Positions 44,095 through 52,397 of a stretch of DNA of 64,000 bases are shown piece after piece; positions within the stretch are counted from its first letter, which is position 1, and the number at the start of each line of letters is the position of its first letter. The translations under genes were made by a program, and so were the position numbers. This DNA comes from Pseudomonadota bacterium. GTDB taxonomy: Bacteria; Pseudomonadota; Alphaproteobacteria; Rhizobiales; Hyphomicrobiaceae. The DNA lies in the NCBI GenBank assembly GCA_023412805.1, contig JAEZRM010000157.1:1-64000 (forward strand). Reading direction: 5' to 3'. The notes below the pieces were generated by a model. That model made no database searches and had not been told where the DNA came from. It was given only the letters and a program-made list of their open reading frames with translations.

Positions 44095-44568
44095 TCAGCC
44101 GAGCCAGGGGCTCAGCCAGCCATTAGGCAGCTGAATCAGCAGCAGTTTGTTGAGCGAGTACCAGATGGCGAACGTGGCACCGAACGAGACGAGAAGCGCT
44201 GTGGGCCACGAAACGGGATCGACAATGCGCATCAGCACGAGCAGCAGCACGAGCGAGCAGACGACGAAGCCGACTGTTTCGAAGAAAAAGCCAAACACGA
44301 GCAGCAGGGCGATAACCAGCATGACCTTGCCCCAGCGCGTATCGCGCCAGAGGCTCGCTATGTCTTCGCTGCCGTTCTTGATGGCGCTGAAGATGATCGA
44401 GGTCGCGAAGGCCGCCGTGAAGAGCCCGAGCCAGAAAATCGCAAACCCCGAACCGGGCTCGCGTGCTTCGCCAAGGCCGAGGTCATAGCCCTGGTTTGCG
44501 ATGAAGAGGCCGAAGGCGAGCCAGAAAAGACCGCCCCACAGCTGAGCATTGCGCAGTAGCGGAATCAT
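44095..44568 (-). CDS. tctB: Tripartite tricarboxylate transporter, small permease TctB
   Basis: 157 residues, four membrane segments: WGGLFWLAFGLFIANQGYDL, FWLGLFTAAFATSIIFSAI, a double segment VMLVIALLLVFGFFFETVGF with VVCSLVLLLVLMRIV, and a last one near the C-terminus. The GSGFAIFW motif fits TctB. ATG 44568 with AGGAGGGG just upstream sets the start. Ten bases separate it from tctA. Confidence 0.9.
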   Translation of the reverse strand: MIPLLRNAQLWGGLFWLAFGLFIANQGYDLGLGEAREPGSGFAIFWLGLFTAAFATSIIFSAIKNGSEDIASLWRDTRWGKVMLVIALLLVFGFFFETVGFVVCSLVLLLVLMRIVDPVSWPTALLVSFGATFAIWYSLNKLLLIQLPNGWLSPWLG

Positions 44569-44643
44569 CCCCTCCTGTCTGCTTTTTGTGGCACCGCTAA
44601 AAAGTTGCTTGCTGATGACGGCGCGAGACGAGCACGAGAAGGT

Positions 44644-44670
44644 GGCACGATGTCTCGCGACATCGGTGCC
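44644..44670 (-). other. Intercistronic hairpin between tctC and tctB
   Basis: GGCACGATGTC (44644-44654) pairs with GACATC-G-GTGCC (44659-44670) with one bulged G and a 4-base loop: an 11-pair stem. No T-run follows on the minus strand. It probably stabilises the binding-protein mRNA relative to the permease genes. Confidence 0.6.
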
Positions 44671-44694
44671 AACCCCGGTGAACAACGCGAGAGA

Positions 44695-45666
44695 TCAGTC
44701 CTTCTTGTAGAGACCGATCTTCTTGAGCGCAGCGGTTTCCTGAGCGATGACTTCCTTGACGAACTTGTTGTAGTCGTCGGTGCTCTTGTAGCTCGGGACC
44801 ATGTCGTACTTCCGAAGTGCCTCGATGACGGCGGGGTCCTCGAGTGCCTTCTTGAAGGCGTCATGCAGGATCGCCACGACTTTCGGATCCATGCCCTTCG
44901 GGCCAGCGAGACCGAACGGGCTATCGAACACGAACGGATAGCCGAGATCCTTCAGCGTCGGCGCGTCAGGCCAGTTCTTGCTGCGCTCGGCCGTCCAGAT
45001 GGCGAGAAGGCGCGTCTGGCCGGCATCGACCAGAGGCTTCCATGCCGTCGAGTCCGCCTGCAGCATGGTGTGACCGCCCAGCACGGCGGCGTTCGTCTCG
45101 GCGCCACCCTTGAACGGGACCTGAGTCAGCTTGATGCCTGCTGCGTCGGCAATCTGCTCCATGCCGATATGCAGCGACGTTCCCGAACCCGGCGTTCCGT
45201 AGGTCACCTTGCCCGGGTTCGCCTTCGCGAAGTCCACCACATCCTGCCACGTCTTGAACTGGCTGTCGGCTTTCGTGGTAATGCCGAAAGTATAGCCAGT
45301 CAGATGCACGATGTAGGTGAAGCTCTTCTCCGCATCCCAGCTGACCTTCTGCATGAGCGGAAGGCGCATGACCGTGATCGGAATCTGAGCAACCGTATAG
45401 CCGTCCGGCTTCGCCGTCGCCGCCATCGTCGCGGGCCCGAGCGTACCTGACGCACCGGCCTTGTTGTCGACGATGATAGGCTGACCAAGATGCTTCGAGG
45501 CGGCCTCGGCCATGGCGCGCAGCGCCACGTCGGACGAACCACCCGCCGGCCACGGCACGATCATCGTGATGGGCTTCGTGGGGTAGCTCTGTGCCATCGC
45601 CATCGTCGCCGACGCCGCGACGACAGCAGCCGCCAGCGTTGATGTGAAGATATTCCTAAGCCTCAT
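44695..45666 (-). CDS. tctC: Tripartite tricarboxylate transporter, substrate-binding protein TctC (copy 1)
   Basis: 323 residues. Signal peptide about 1-25 (ASATMAMAQ), then SYPTKPITMIVPWPAGGSSD, the typical TctC opening, and NKAGASGTLG, GTPGSGTSLHIGMEQIAD, VPFKGGAETNAAVLGGH and GLAGPKGMDP. It binds an organic acid in the periplasm. ATG 45666 with GGAGGA. It is close in sequence, motif for motif, to the next gene upstream, so the pair arose by tandem duplication. Confidence 0.94.
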   Translation of the reverse strand: MRLRNIFTSTLAAAVVAASATMAMAQSYPTKPITMIVPWPAGGSSDVALRAMAEAASKHLGQPIIVDNKAGASGTLGPATMAATAKPDGYTVAQIPITVMRLPLMQKVSWDAEKSFTYIVHLTGYTFGITTKADSQFKTWQDVVDFAKANPGKVTYGTPGSGTSLHIGMEQIADAAGIKLTQVPFKGGAETNAAVLGGHTMLQADSTAWKPLVDAGQTRLLAIWTAERSKNWPDAPTLKDLGYPFVFDSPFGLAGPKGMDPKVVAILHDAFKKALEDPAVIEALRKYDMVPSYKSTDDYNKFVKEVIAQETAALKKIGLYKKD

Positions 45667-45781
45667 ACGTTTCCTCCAGTTGCAAATTTTGTAGCTCGGA
45701 CGAAAGCTTGCGCGAACGCGCACGTCGCGCGTCCGCAGTTGCTCTCAAAAACGTGATAAGGCCCCAATGCCCGGCGCAGCG

Positions 45782-46759
45782 CTATTTGGCAAGCCCAATT
45801 CGCTCCAGCGCCTGCTTCTCGTAGGCAGTCGTCGCTTTGATGATCTCGAGGTAGCCTTTCTGATCGGCGTAGTTTGGCACCATGAAGAACTTGTCCAGCA
45901 CGGCAGTCGTCTCGGGATCTTCCAGCGATTTCTTGAACGCATCGTGCAGGATCTGGACGTGTTTTGGATCCATGCCCTTCGGCCCGGCGACACCGAACGG
46001 GCTGTCGAAGACCCAGGGGTAGCCGAGATCCTTCAGCGTCGGAACATCCGGCCACGCCTTGGCGCGGTCTTTGGTCCAGATCATAAGCGCGCGCATGGTC
46101 CCATCCCCGACGAAGGGCACGAGGCCGCTGCCGCCGACCGCCATGTCGATGTGCCCGCCGAGAACAGCGGCGCGCTGCTCGCCATCCCCCTTGAAGGGCA
46201 CATGCGTCAGCTGGATGCCGGACTGGCCGGCGATCAGTTCCATGCCGATGTGAAGCGACGTGCCGGCACCCGGCGAGCCATAGCTCACCTTGCCGGGATT
46301 GGCCTTCGCGAAGTCGATCACGTCCTGCCACTTCTTGAACGGGCTCTGGCCTCGGACGCCGACAGCGAACGCGTAGCCGGTCAGATGCACGATGTACGTG
46401 AAGTCCGTATCGGGATTCCACGAGACCTTCTGGTTCTTCATGAGCGGAAGGCGGAAGATCGTGATCGGGATCTGCGAGATGGTGTAGCCATCGGGCTTCG
46501 CCGTGGCTGCCATGGTCGCAGGGCCGAGCGTGCCGGAAGCGCCACCCTTGTTTTCGACGATAATGGGCTGGCCGAGATGCTTCTCGGCACCCTTGGCGAT
46601 TGCGCGCATCGAAATATCGGTCGAGCCACCGGCAGGCCAGGGCACGATCAGCGTGATCGGCTTCGTGGGATAAGCCTGTGCGTGAGCGGGCGCGTTGAAG
46701 GCAAAGGTTGGGATCAGCGACGCGGCGGCAATAGCAGCGAGTACCCGGCGACGGGTCAT
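45782..46759 (-). CDS. tctC: Tripartite tricarboxylate transporter, substrate-binding protein TctC (copy 2)
   Basis: 325 residues. Signal peptide about 1-29 (FNAPAHAQ), then AYPTKPITLIVPWPAGGSTD, ENKGGASGTLGPATMAATAK, GSPGAGTSLHIGMELIAGQS and GVAGPKGMDPKHVQILHDAF. Nearly every motif is shared with copy 1, yet the mid-domain loops and C-terminus differ, so the two may recognise related but different ligands. ATG 46759 with GGGAGGA. First gene of the tct operon; a palindrome upstream may be its operator. Confidence 0.94.
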   Translation of the reverse strand: MTRRRVLAAIAAASLIPTFAFNAPAHAQAYPTKPITLIVPWPAGGSTDISMRAIAKGAEKHLGQPIIVENKGGASGTLGPATMAATAKPDGYTISQIPITIFRLPLMKNQKVSWNPDTDFTYIVHLTGYAFAVGVRGQSPFKKWQDVIDFAKANPGKVSYGSPGAGTSLHIGMELIAGQSGIQLTHVPFKGDGEQRAAVLGGHIDMAVGGSGLVPFVGDGTMRALMIWTKDRAKAWPDVPTLKDLGYPWVFDSPFGVAGPKGMDPKHVQILHDAFKKSLEDPETTAVLDKFFMVPNYADQKGYLEIIKATTAYEKQALERIGLAK

Positions 46760-46909
46760 ATTCAGTCCTCCCTTTAATGCTTCCCGCTTCGAGGCGAGAT
46801 TGATTTTTGAATTCAGGCACACAAGACCCGGCAGCAGCCATGACTGCTGCTTTCACCGGGTTCGGTAGCGCGATTGGCCCCTGCCGACGCAGAGGCGACG
46901 TCGCGAACG

Positions 46910-46929
46910 ACTGACAGTGACCTGTCAGT
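46910..46929. promoter_or_regulatory. Perfect palindrome upstream of tct operon
   Basis: ACTGACAG (46910-46917) and CTGTCAGT (46922-46929) flank TGAC. The form resembles TetR-type operators. It lies about 150 bases upstream of tctC copy 2 and 50 bases before the SDR gene's stop. A second hairpin (GCAGCAG/CTGCTGC, 46831-46850) lies in the leader. Confidence 0.5.
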
Positions 46930-46981
46930 GAACGCTTGTCCAGCGTGGGCGGCCTCGGCTCACGCTTAGGGCGCCCCCGCC

Positions 46982-47749
46982 TCAGGAGCCGATCGTCACC
47001 CCGCCATCGGCAACGATCACCTGCCCCGTGATGAAGGCGCCCGCGGGTGCCGCAAGAAAGGCCGCCACACCGCCGATGTCATCGGGCTCACCGATGCGGC
47101 GCAGCGGCGTCGTCACGAGGCGCTTGTCGAGGTTCGCCTTGTCCTCCCACAGCGCCTTCGCGAAGTCCGTCTTCACGAGGCCCGGCGCGATGCAGTTGAC
47201 GCGAATGTTCTTCGGCCCCCACTCGACGGCAAGTGCCCGCGCGAGCGCGAAGTCGGCAGCCTTCGAGATTCCATAGGCACCGAGGATGCTCGAGCCGCGA
47301 ATGCCACCGATAGAGGAAATGATCGTCACCGTGCCGCCGCCGCGCTCGGCCATGCCCGGAATGGCGAGATTGGCGAGCCAGAGGTTCGACTTGATGTTCG
47401 TCGCCATGATCTTGTCAAACTGCTCGTCGGAGATGCCGCCGAGCGGACCGTAATATGGGTTCACTGCTGCGTTGCACACGAGCGCGTCGATCTTGCCGTA
47501 CTTGTCGATCGTACCCTTGACGAGCGCTTCGACTTCCTCCCGCCGACCTATGTTGCAAGGGATGACGTGTGCGTCACCGCCGTCCTTGCGGATCGCGCCC
47601 GCAACTTCCTCACAGGCATCCGCCTTGCGGCTCGAGACCACCACCTTTGCCCCCATCGCGGCCATGATCTCGGCGATCGAGCGGCCGATGCCGCGGCTCG
47701 AACCTGTGATCAATGCGACCTGACCTTTGAGGTCGAAGGGGTTTTTCAT
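46982..47749 (-). CDS. Short-chain dehydrogenase/reductase
   Basis: 255 residues, classical SDR. TGSSRGIG (15-22) binds NAD(P), VCNAAVN (about 91-97) is the NNAG-like motif, Ser145/146, Tyr159 and Lys163 (AYGISKA) form the catalytic set, and IAPGLVKTDF follows. The basic Arg39 after the second strand suggests NADP use. It lies divergent from a FAH-family gene and next to a transporter. An oxidation of a sugar acid or keto acid is likely but the substrate is unknown. Confidence 0.9.
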   Translation of the reverse strand: MKNPFDLKGQVALITGSSRGIGRSIAEIMAAMGAKVVVSSRKADACEEVAGAIRKDGGDAHVIPCNIGRREEVEALVKGTIDKYGKIDALVCNAAVNPYYGPLGGISDEQFDKIMATNIKSNLWLANLAIPGMAERGGGTVTIISSIGGIRGSSILGAYGISKAADFALARALAVEWGPKNIRVNCIAPGLVKTDFAKALWEDKANLDKRLVTTPLRRIGEPDDIGGVAAFLAAPAGAFITGQVIVADGGVTIGS

Positions 47750-47891
47750 GATGGCGTCTCCTCGCTGGGAATTTAGGTTGGCGGCATCTGAGCAGGCTTG
47801 CCAGCGAGTGGCAATGGCTCTGGACAGGACCCCGTCTGCGCCCTACGCATGCAAAACCCAATCAAAAAATCCCTCAGAGGAGTGAAAGCCC

Positions 47892-48740
47892 ATGAAGCTC
47901 GTTCGCTTCGGTGCGCCCGGCGCCGAAAAGCCCGGTCTCGTCGGTCCCGACGGCACGATCCGGGATCTCTCGGGCCACGTGAAGGACATCGACGGCAGCG
48001 TGCTCGGCGAAGCGAGCCTCGCCAAGCTCAGCGCGATCGATCCCGCCTCGCTGCCGGCTGCGCCCGCGGGCACGCGCCTCGGTGCCCCCGTCGGCAACGT
48101 GCGCAATTTCCTCGCCATTGGCCTCAACTACGCCGACCATGCCAAGGAAGCCGGCCAGCCTATCCCCGCCGAGCCGATCGTCTTCTACAAGCTCACGAAC
48201 TGCATCGTCGGCCCGAACGACGACGTGATGATCCCGCGTGACTCGACCAAGCTCGATTGGGAGCTGGAAATTGCCTTCGTCGTCGGCAAGCGCGCGCGCT
48301 ACGTCGAGCTGAAGGATGCAAAGAGCCACATTGCCGGCTACACGATCTGCAATGACGTCTCCGAGCGCGCCTTCCAGATGGAGCGCGGCGGACAGTGGAT
48401 GAAGGGCAAGTGCGCCGAGAGCTTCGGTCCGCTCGGGCCGTGGCTCGTCACTGCCGACGAGGTCAAGGACGTCAACAGCCTGACGATGTCGCTCGATCTC
48501 AACGGCAAGCGCGCGCAGTCGGGCTCGACGAACACGATGATCTTCAAGTGCGACTTCATTCTGCACTATCTCTCGCAGTTCATGGTGCTGGAGCCGGGTG
48601 ATGTCGTAACGACAGGCACGCCTCCGGGTGTCGGTCTCGGCATGAAGCCGCCGACGTTCCTCAAGGCCGGCGACGTGATGAAACTCACGATCGAGGGCCT
48701 CGGCACGCAGCAGCAGAAAGTCGTGCCCTTCAAGCTCTAA
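47892..48740 (+). CDS. Fumarylacetoacetate hydrolase family protein
   Basis: 282 residues. The FAH-fold core starts near residue 75 (AIGLNYADHAKEAG). Metal ligands are in KLDWELEIAFVVGK (Glu-x-Glu) and the downstream Asp, and VVTTGTPPGVGLGMKPP closes the active site. The family cleaves C-C bonds in beta-diketo acids; members of sugar-acid pathways hydrolyse 2,4-diketo-3-deoxy acids. GAGGAG precedes the ATG. It is the first of three plus-strand catabolic genes. Confidence 0.92.
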   Translation: MKLVRFGAPGAEKPGLVGPDGTIRDLSGHVKDIDGSVLGEASLAKLSAIDPASLPAAPAGTRLGAPVGNVRNFLAIGLNYADHAKEAGQPIPAEPIVFYKLTNCIVGPNDDVMIPRDSTKLDWELEIAFVVGKRARYVELKDAKSHIAGYTICNDVSERAFQMERGGQWMKGKCAESFGPLGPWLVTADEVKDVNSLTMSLDLNGKRAQSGSTNTMIFKCDFILHYLSQFMVLEPGDVVTTGTPPGVGLGMKPPTFLKAGDVMKLTIEGLGTQQQKVVPFKL

Positions 48741-48809
48741 AGTCGACTGCGCCGGCGCGTCCGCGATCAGAACAAGAGGCGTGCCGGCCTGCCCGGGAGA
48801 GGCACGCCC

Positions 48810-49802
48810 ATGAAAGCGCTGGTCTATACCGGCCCCAAGACGCTTGTCTTTCGTGACGAGCCCGATCCGCAAGCCAACGAGGACGTCGTCGTGAAGGTCG
48901 ACGTCTGCGGCATCTGCGGCTCGGACATGCACGTCTACCTCGGGCACAACCCCGCTCAGCCGCCGCCTGAAATTCTCGGCCACGAAGCGGCGGGCGTCGT
49001 CGTCTCGGGCAGACTTCAGGGTCAGCGCGTCGCCGTAAATCCCATCATCTCGTGCGCTGACTGCGATGTCTGCCGAAGCGGCCGCCAGCATCTCTGCCGC
49101 GAGCGCCAGGTCATTTCGCGTACGCCGCGCGCAGGGGCATTCGCGGAATACGTCAGAGCGCCCGAGCGCAATCTGTTCGTCGTGCCCGACACCTTATCGA
49201 CCGAGATGGCGGCATTGGCCGAGCCTTTCGCCGTCGGCTACCACGCCGTCAATCTGGGCGAGCATGCGATCCATCTGCCACTTGCTGCCGCGAATCTTGC
49301 GGTGATCGGCGGCGGGCCCATCGGGCTCGTCACCGCGCAGATCCTGCAATCACGCGGCGCGCGCAACATCCTTATCGCGGAGACGAGCGAAGGCCGGCGC
49401 GCGAGCATCGATGCCGCGGGCCGCTTTGGCACCTACGATCCCTTGGGCGGTAGCAAGCCCACCGCTGCAAGCTTCGATCTCGTCATCGACGCCTATGGCG
49501 GGAAATCATCCCGCGAGGAAGCCGTGCGGCTGGTCAAATACGGCGGCACGATCGTTCACGTCGGGCTCGCATCAGCCGAAGGCGGCGTCGAATATCTACA
49601 TCTCACGCGCGGCGAAATCAGCCTGATTGGCTCTTTTGCCTACACGCACGTCGAGTTCCGCGAGACACTGGCAGGCCTCGCCGCGGGCATCTTCGGGCCG
49701 ATCGACTGGACGGAACAGCGCCCGCTCTCGGAGGGCGTCACGGCCTTCGCCGAGCTTGCTGCCGGCAAGGTCACGTCGGCCAAGATCCTCCTCAAGATGT
49801 GA
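48810..49802 (+). CDS. Zinc-dependent alcohol dehydrogenase (sorbitol/idonate type)
   Basis: 330 residues. Catalytic zinc ligands Cys33 (VCGICGSDMH) and His58-Glu59 (LGHEAAG), structural-zinc cysteines in CADCDVCRSGRQHLC, and the Rossmann loop IGGGPIGLVTAQILQ. This pattern is common in polyol and sugar-acid dehydrogenases. GGGAGAGG precedes the ATG, and the stop lies 7 bases before the next gene, so it is co-transcribed with the enolase-superfamily enzyme. Confidence 0.9.
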   Translation: MKALVYTGPKTLVFRDEPDPQANEDVVVKVDVCGICGSDMHVYLGHNPAQPPPEILGHEAAGVVVSGRLQGQRVAVNPIISCADCDVCRSGRQHLCRERQVISRTPRAGAFAEYVRAPERNLFVVPDTLSTEMAALAEPFAVGYHAVNLGEHAIHLPLAAANLAVIGGGPIGLVTAQILQSRGARNILIAETSEGRRASIDAAGRFGTYDPLGGSKPTAASFDLVIDAYGGKSSREEAVRLVKYGGTIVHVGLASAEGGVEYLHLTRGEISLIGSFAYTHVEFRETLAGLAAGIFGPIDWTEQRPLSEGVTAFAELAAGKVTSAKILLKM

Positions 49803-49809
49803 GCCCCAT

Positions 49810-50925
49810 ATGTCCGACACGACCATCGTGAACCTGAAGACGACGCTCTTGCGCGTGCCCTGGCGTGGTGCCCCGCCGGCAGCCGGGATCGTGCCACCGG
49901 GACCGCGCGAGTTCGTCGTCGTCGAGCTCCGCACCAAGGGCGGCCTGACCGGCCTCGGCTATCTGCACATCCTGAGCGGTGGCTCCGCGACCATCGCCAC
50001 CTGCCTCGAAGAGATGATCGCGCCGAAAATCCTCGGCCGCGACGCGACCGAGGTCGAAGGTATCTGGCAGACGCTTTGGAAGAGCACGTACTGGGTCGGA
50101 CGCGGCGGCGTCGCGACCTTCGCACTCTCAGCCGTCGACATCGCGCTCTGGGATATCGTCGGCAAGCGCGCAGGACTGCCGCTGCACCGCCTCTGGGGCA
50201 ACGCGCGCGCATCTGTCCCCGCTTATGGTTCCGGCTGCTGGCGCGGGCTCGGCCGTGACGGCATGATCGAGCGCGCGAAGCACTTCACCGACATGGGCCT
50301 AAAGGCCATCAAGATGCAAGTCGCGCACATCCGCCCCTGGCGCGAGGACGTGCGCAATGTCCACGCCATGCGCGAGGCGCTCGGCCCCGATATCGAGATC
50401 ATGATCGACGTGAACATGGGCTGGACCGCCGATACGGCCATCCAGGCCGGCCACCACATCGACGAGGCCGATCCCTATTGGCTGGAAGAGCCCGTCGTGT
50501 GCGAAGATTTTGACGGCTATCAGCGCGTCGCTGCCGCACTGAAGACCCGCATCGTCGGCGGCGAGAGCCATTTCACGCGCTTCGATCTGCGGCCGTTCTT
50601 CATCACGCCCTCGTCACCCATTCTGCAGCCCGATCCCATGCGCGGCGGGCTGACCGAACTGCGCAAGATCGCGGCCGTCGCCGACACGTGGGGCATCCAG
50701 ATCGCGCCGCATCTCTTCCACGAGTTGACCGTGCACGTGATGGCGTCGATCCCCAATGCCAACTATCTCGAATACATGGATTGGAACGACGATCTCTGGG
50801 TCGACCCGGCAATCCCAATCAACGGCGAGCTAAAACCCGGCGAAGCTCCCGGTCACGGCGTCGTCTTCAAGTCCGAGGTTCTCAAGGACCATCGCGTTGG
50901 CGGCAACGAGGTAAGCGCCCGTTAA
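49810..50925 (+). CDS. Mandelate racemase/muconate lactonizing enzyme family dehydratase
   Basis: 371 residues, enolase superfamily. The KxQ base motif (AIKMQVAH, about 159-166), metal ligands MIDVNMGW (Asp), WLEEPV (Glu) and VGGES (Glu), and the Asp-His dyad formed by LQPDPMRGG and IAPHLFHE are all present. These residues place it near the mandelate-racemase-like acid-sugar dehydratases. With the FAH, SDR and alcohol dehydrogenase genes it would convert a sugar acid to a keto-deoxy acid and onward. The actual sugar acid is unknown. Confidence 0.9.
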   Translation: MSDTTIVNLKTTLLRVPWRGAPPAAGIVPPGPREFVVVELRTKGGLTGLGYLHILSGGSATIATCLEEMIAPKILGRDATEVEGIWQTLWKSTYWVGRGGVATFALSAVDIALWDIVGKRAGLPLHRLWGNARASVPAYGSGCWRGLGRDGMIERAKHFTDMGLKAIKMQVAHIRPWREDVRNVHAMREALGPDIEIMIDVNMGWTADTAIQAGHHIDEADPYWLEEPVVCEDFDGYQRVAAALKTRIVGGESHFTRFDLRPFFITPSSPILQPDPMRGGLTELRKIAAVADTWGIQIAPHLFHELTVHVMASIPNANYLEYMDWNDDLWVDPAIPINGELKPGEAPGHGVVFKSEVLKDHRVGGNEVSAR

Positions 50926-51048
50926 CGGGTACCCGATCAGGACTGCCGATCGCGGCTTGATCCAGGTCGCGCGTTTGCGTTTCCTTCACCAATTGGTGGC
51001 TAACTCGGCAAGAATTGTTTCAGCCCGCCTGCCGAGGATGGTCGCCCG

Positions 51049-51525
51049 ATGACTGCCAAAGCCGTCTGCCGCATTGCCCAAGCCGCAATCGCGCTCGTTG
51101 CCCTGGCGCCTGCCGCCGCCGCCAGCGACCTCGTCGTCAAGTACGACCAGTCGCAGTTGCTGCGCATCCCGCGTGCAGTGACCTCGATCATCATCGGCAA
51201 CCCGAGCATCGCCGACGTGACGGTGCAGTCCCCCAACCTGCTCGTCGTCACCGGGCGTACATTCGGCATCACGAACGTGATCGCCCTCGATTCCGACCGC
51301 AACGTGATCCAGGACCAGCGCGTCGTCGTGGTCCGCGACGGCACGAGCCAGGTGAGCCTCTACCGCGGCGTGAAGCGCGAGACGTACAACTGCGCGCCGC
51401 ACTGCAATCCGAGCCTGATGGCCGGCGATGACTCCAAGTACTTCGGCGAAGTCATGAGCGGCTTCCAGGGCAAGACCGGCTTCTCCGACAAGGCGGCGGA
51501 CGGCTCGACCGGCGGCAACAACTGA
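51049..51525 (+). CDS. Exported CpaC N-terminal-like protein (secretin N0-type domain)
   Basis: 158 residues. Signal peptide about 1-25 (LVALAPAAAAS), then the CpaC/RcpA N-terminal domain: VKYDQSQLLRIPRAVTSIII, GNPSIADVTVQSPNLLVVTG, TFGITNVIALD and DQRVVVVRD. In pilus secretins this domain sits before the BON and secretin domains; here it stands alone with a Cys/Gly-rich tail, and no pilus genes are near. GAGGATGG lies upstream of the ATG. Confidence 0.85.
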   Translation: MTAKAVCRIAQAAIALVALAPAAAASDLVVKYDQSQLLRIPRAVTSIIIGNPSIADVTVQSPNLLVVTGRTFGITNVIALDSDRNVIQDQRVVVVRDGTSQVSLYRGVKRETYNCAPHCNPSLMAGDDSKYFGEVMSGFQGKTGFSDKAADGSTGGNN

Positions 51526-51544
51526 GCGCCGGACGCGCCTCGGC

Positions 51545-51844
51545 CTAGCCCTTCTTGATCTCGACCTCGATGAACGCGACGTCGTGATCCGTCGGGTTGA
51601 TCACATTGTGCTCGACGCCCTCGCCGCGATAGTAGGGCACGCCGTTCGTGAGCGGGACCGTGCGCTCGGCCCCGCCCGGCTCCTCGAGCTTCAGAGCGCC
51701 GCCCGTCACCGGCAGCACGACATAATCGTGGCCATGGCGATGCCAGCCCGTCTCCGCGCCAGGCGCGAAATCCCAGCGCGTCGTGATCACGCGCTCATTG
51801 TCGATGAGGACCGTCGGGACAGCCTTCGGGCGGGCAGTGGTCAT
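51545..51844 (-). CDS. Cupin-domain protein
   Basis: 99 residues. GWHRHGHDYVVLPVTGGALK carries the metal-binding His triad of cupin motif 1 and HNVINPTDHDVAFIEVEIKK is motif 2. ATG 51844 with GGAG upstream. Single-domain cupins serve many roles; nothing points to a substrate. It is convergent with the CpaC-like gene and about 90 bases downstream of the ABM gene. Confidence 0.85.
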   Translation of the reverse strand: MTTARPKAVPTVLIDNERVITTRWDFAPGAETGWHRHGHDYVVLPVTGGALKLEEPGGAERTVPLTNGVPYYRGEGVEHNVINPTDHDVAFIEVEIKKG

Positions 51845-51936
51845 AGGGAAGTCTCCGGATCGAATTTCATTACCCACGAAGCCTAAGCCTCGCGCTTCGT
51901 CGCCGCCACCCCACCGGACGCCGCAGGCCCCCAGGC

Positions 51937-52242
51937 CTATGGCTTGCTCCACATGACTTCAGCCTCGACAACCTCCGGCGGACCGGCGAGCAGGCCTTCA
52001 ACCTCGGCCAGATAAGCCCGATAGGACGGATGCCCGAGGAACGCCTGTGCCGCGTCACGGTCCACATATCGCTGGAAGACACGGATGACATCGCCGTCGT
52101 CGGCGGCGAAGCAGTAGAAATAGTCCAAATGTCCTGGATTGCTGGCGATTGCCGGTCGCATGTACCGCTCCCAGATAGCCCGCACGGCCTCCCGCTTCCC
52201 GGATCTCGCACGATGCGTGATGAACAGCGCGATATCGACCAT
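51937..52242 (-). CDS. Antibiotic biosynthesis monooxygenase (ABM)-like protein
   Basis: 101 residues. The dimeric alpha-beta barrel layout is clear: VDIALFITHRARSGKREAVR, HLDYFYCFAADDGDVIRVFQ and SYRAYLAEVEGLLAGPPEVV. ATG 52242 with GGGAG. The family includes small quinol monooxygenases and heme-degrading enzymes; this member's substrate is unknown. Divergent from the NIPSNAP gene. Confidence 0.82.
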   Translation of the reverse strand: MVDIALFITHRARSGKREAVRAIWERYMRPAIASNPGHLDYFYCFAADDGDVIRVFQRYVDRDAAQAFLGHPSYRAYLAEVEGLLAGPPEVVEAEVMWSKP

Positions 52243-52397
52243 GCGGCTACTCCCATTTCTACTTGATCGCTGAACGTGCGGCGGGAAATCAGGGTTCCGA
52301 CCCAGCCCGCACACGCTGCATGGCCGGCGCGCCTTCCATCGCCGCCCGCTTGCCTCTAGGCTAAGCGAAGCCCTTCCCTCGAACCTGCGAGCATCAG

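Noticed and set aside
45663..46856. Minus-strand open frame overlapping tctC copy 2 in another frame
   Set aside because: It is a frame shadow; tctC has a signal peptide, ribosome site and full family match.
47874..49091. Minus-strand open frame opposite the FAH and alcohol dehydrogenase genes
   Set aside because: Both plus-strand genes have complete active sites and ribosome sites; the opposite frame is Asp/Arg/Ala-rich and has no family match.
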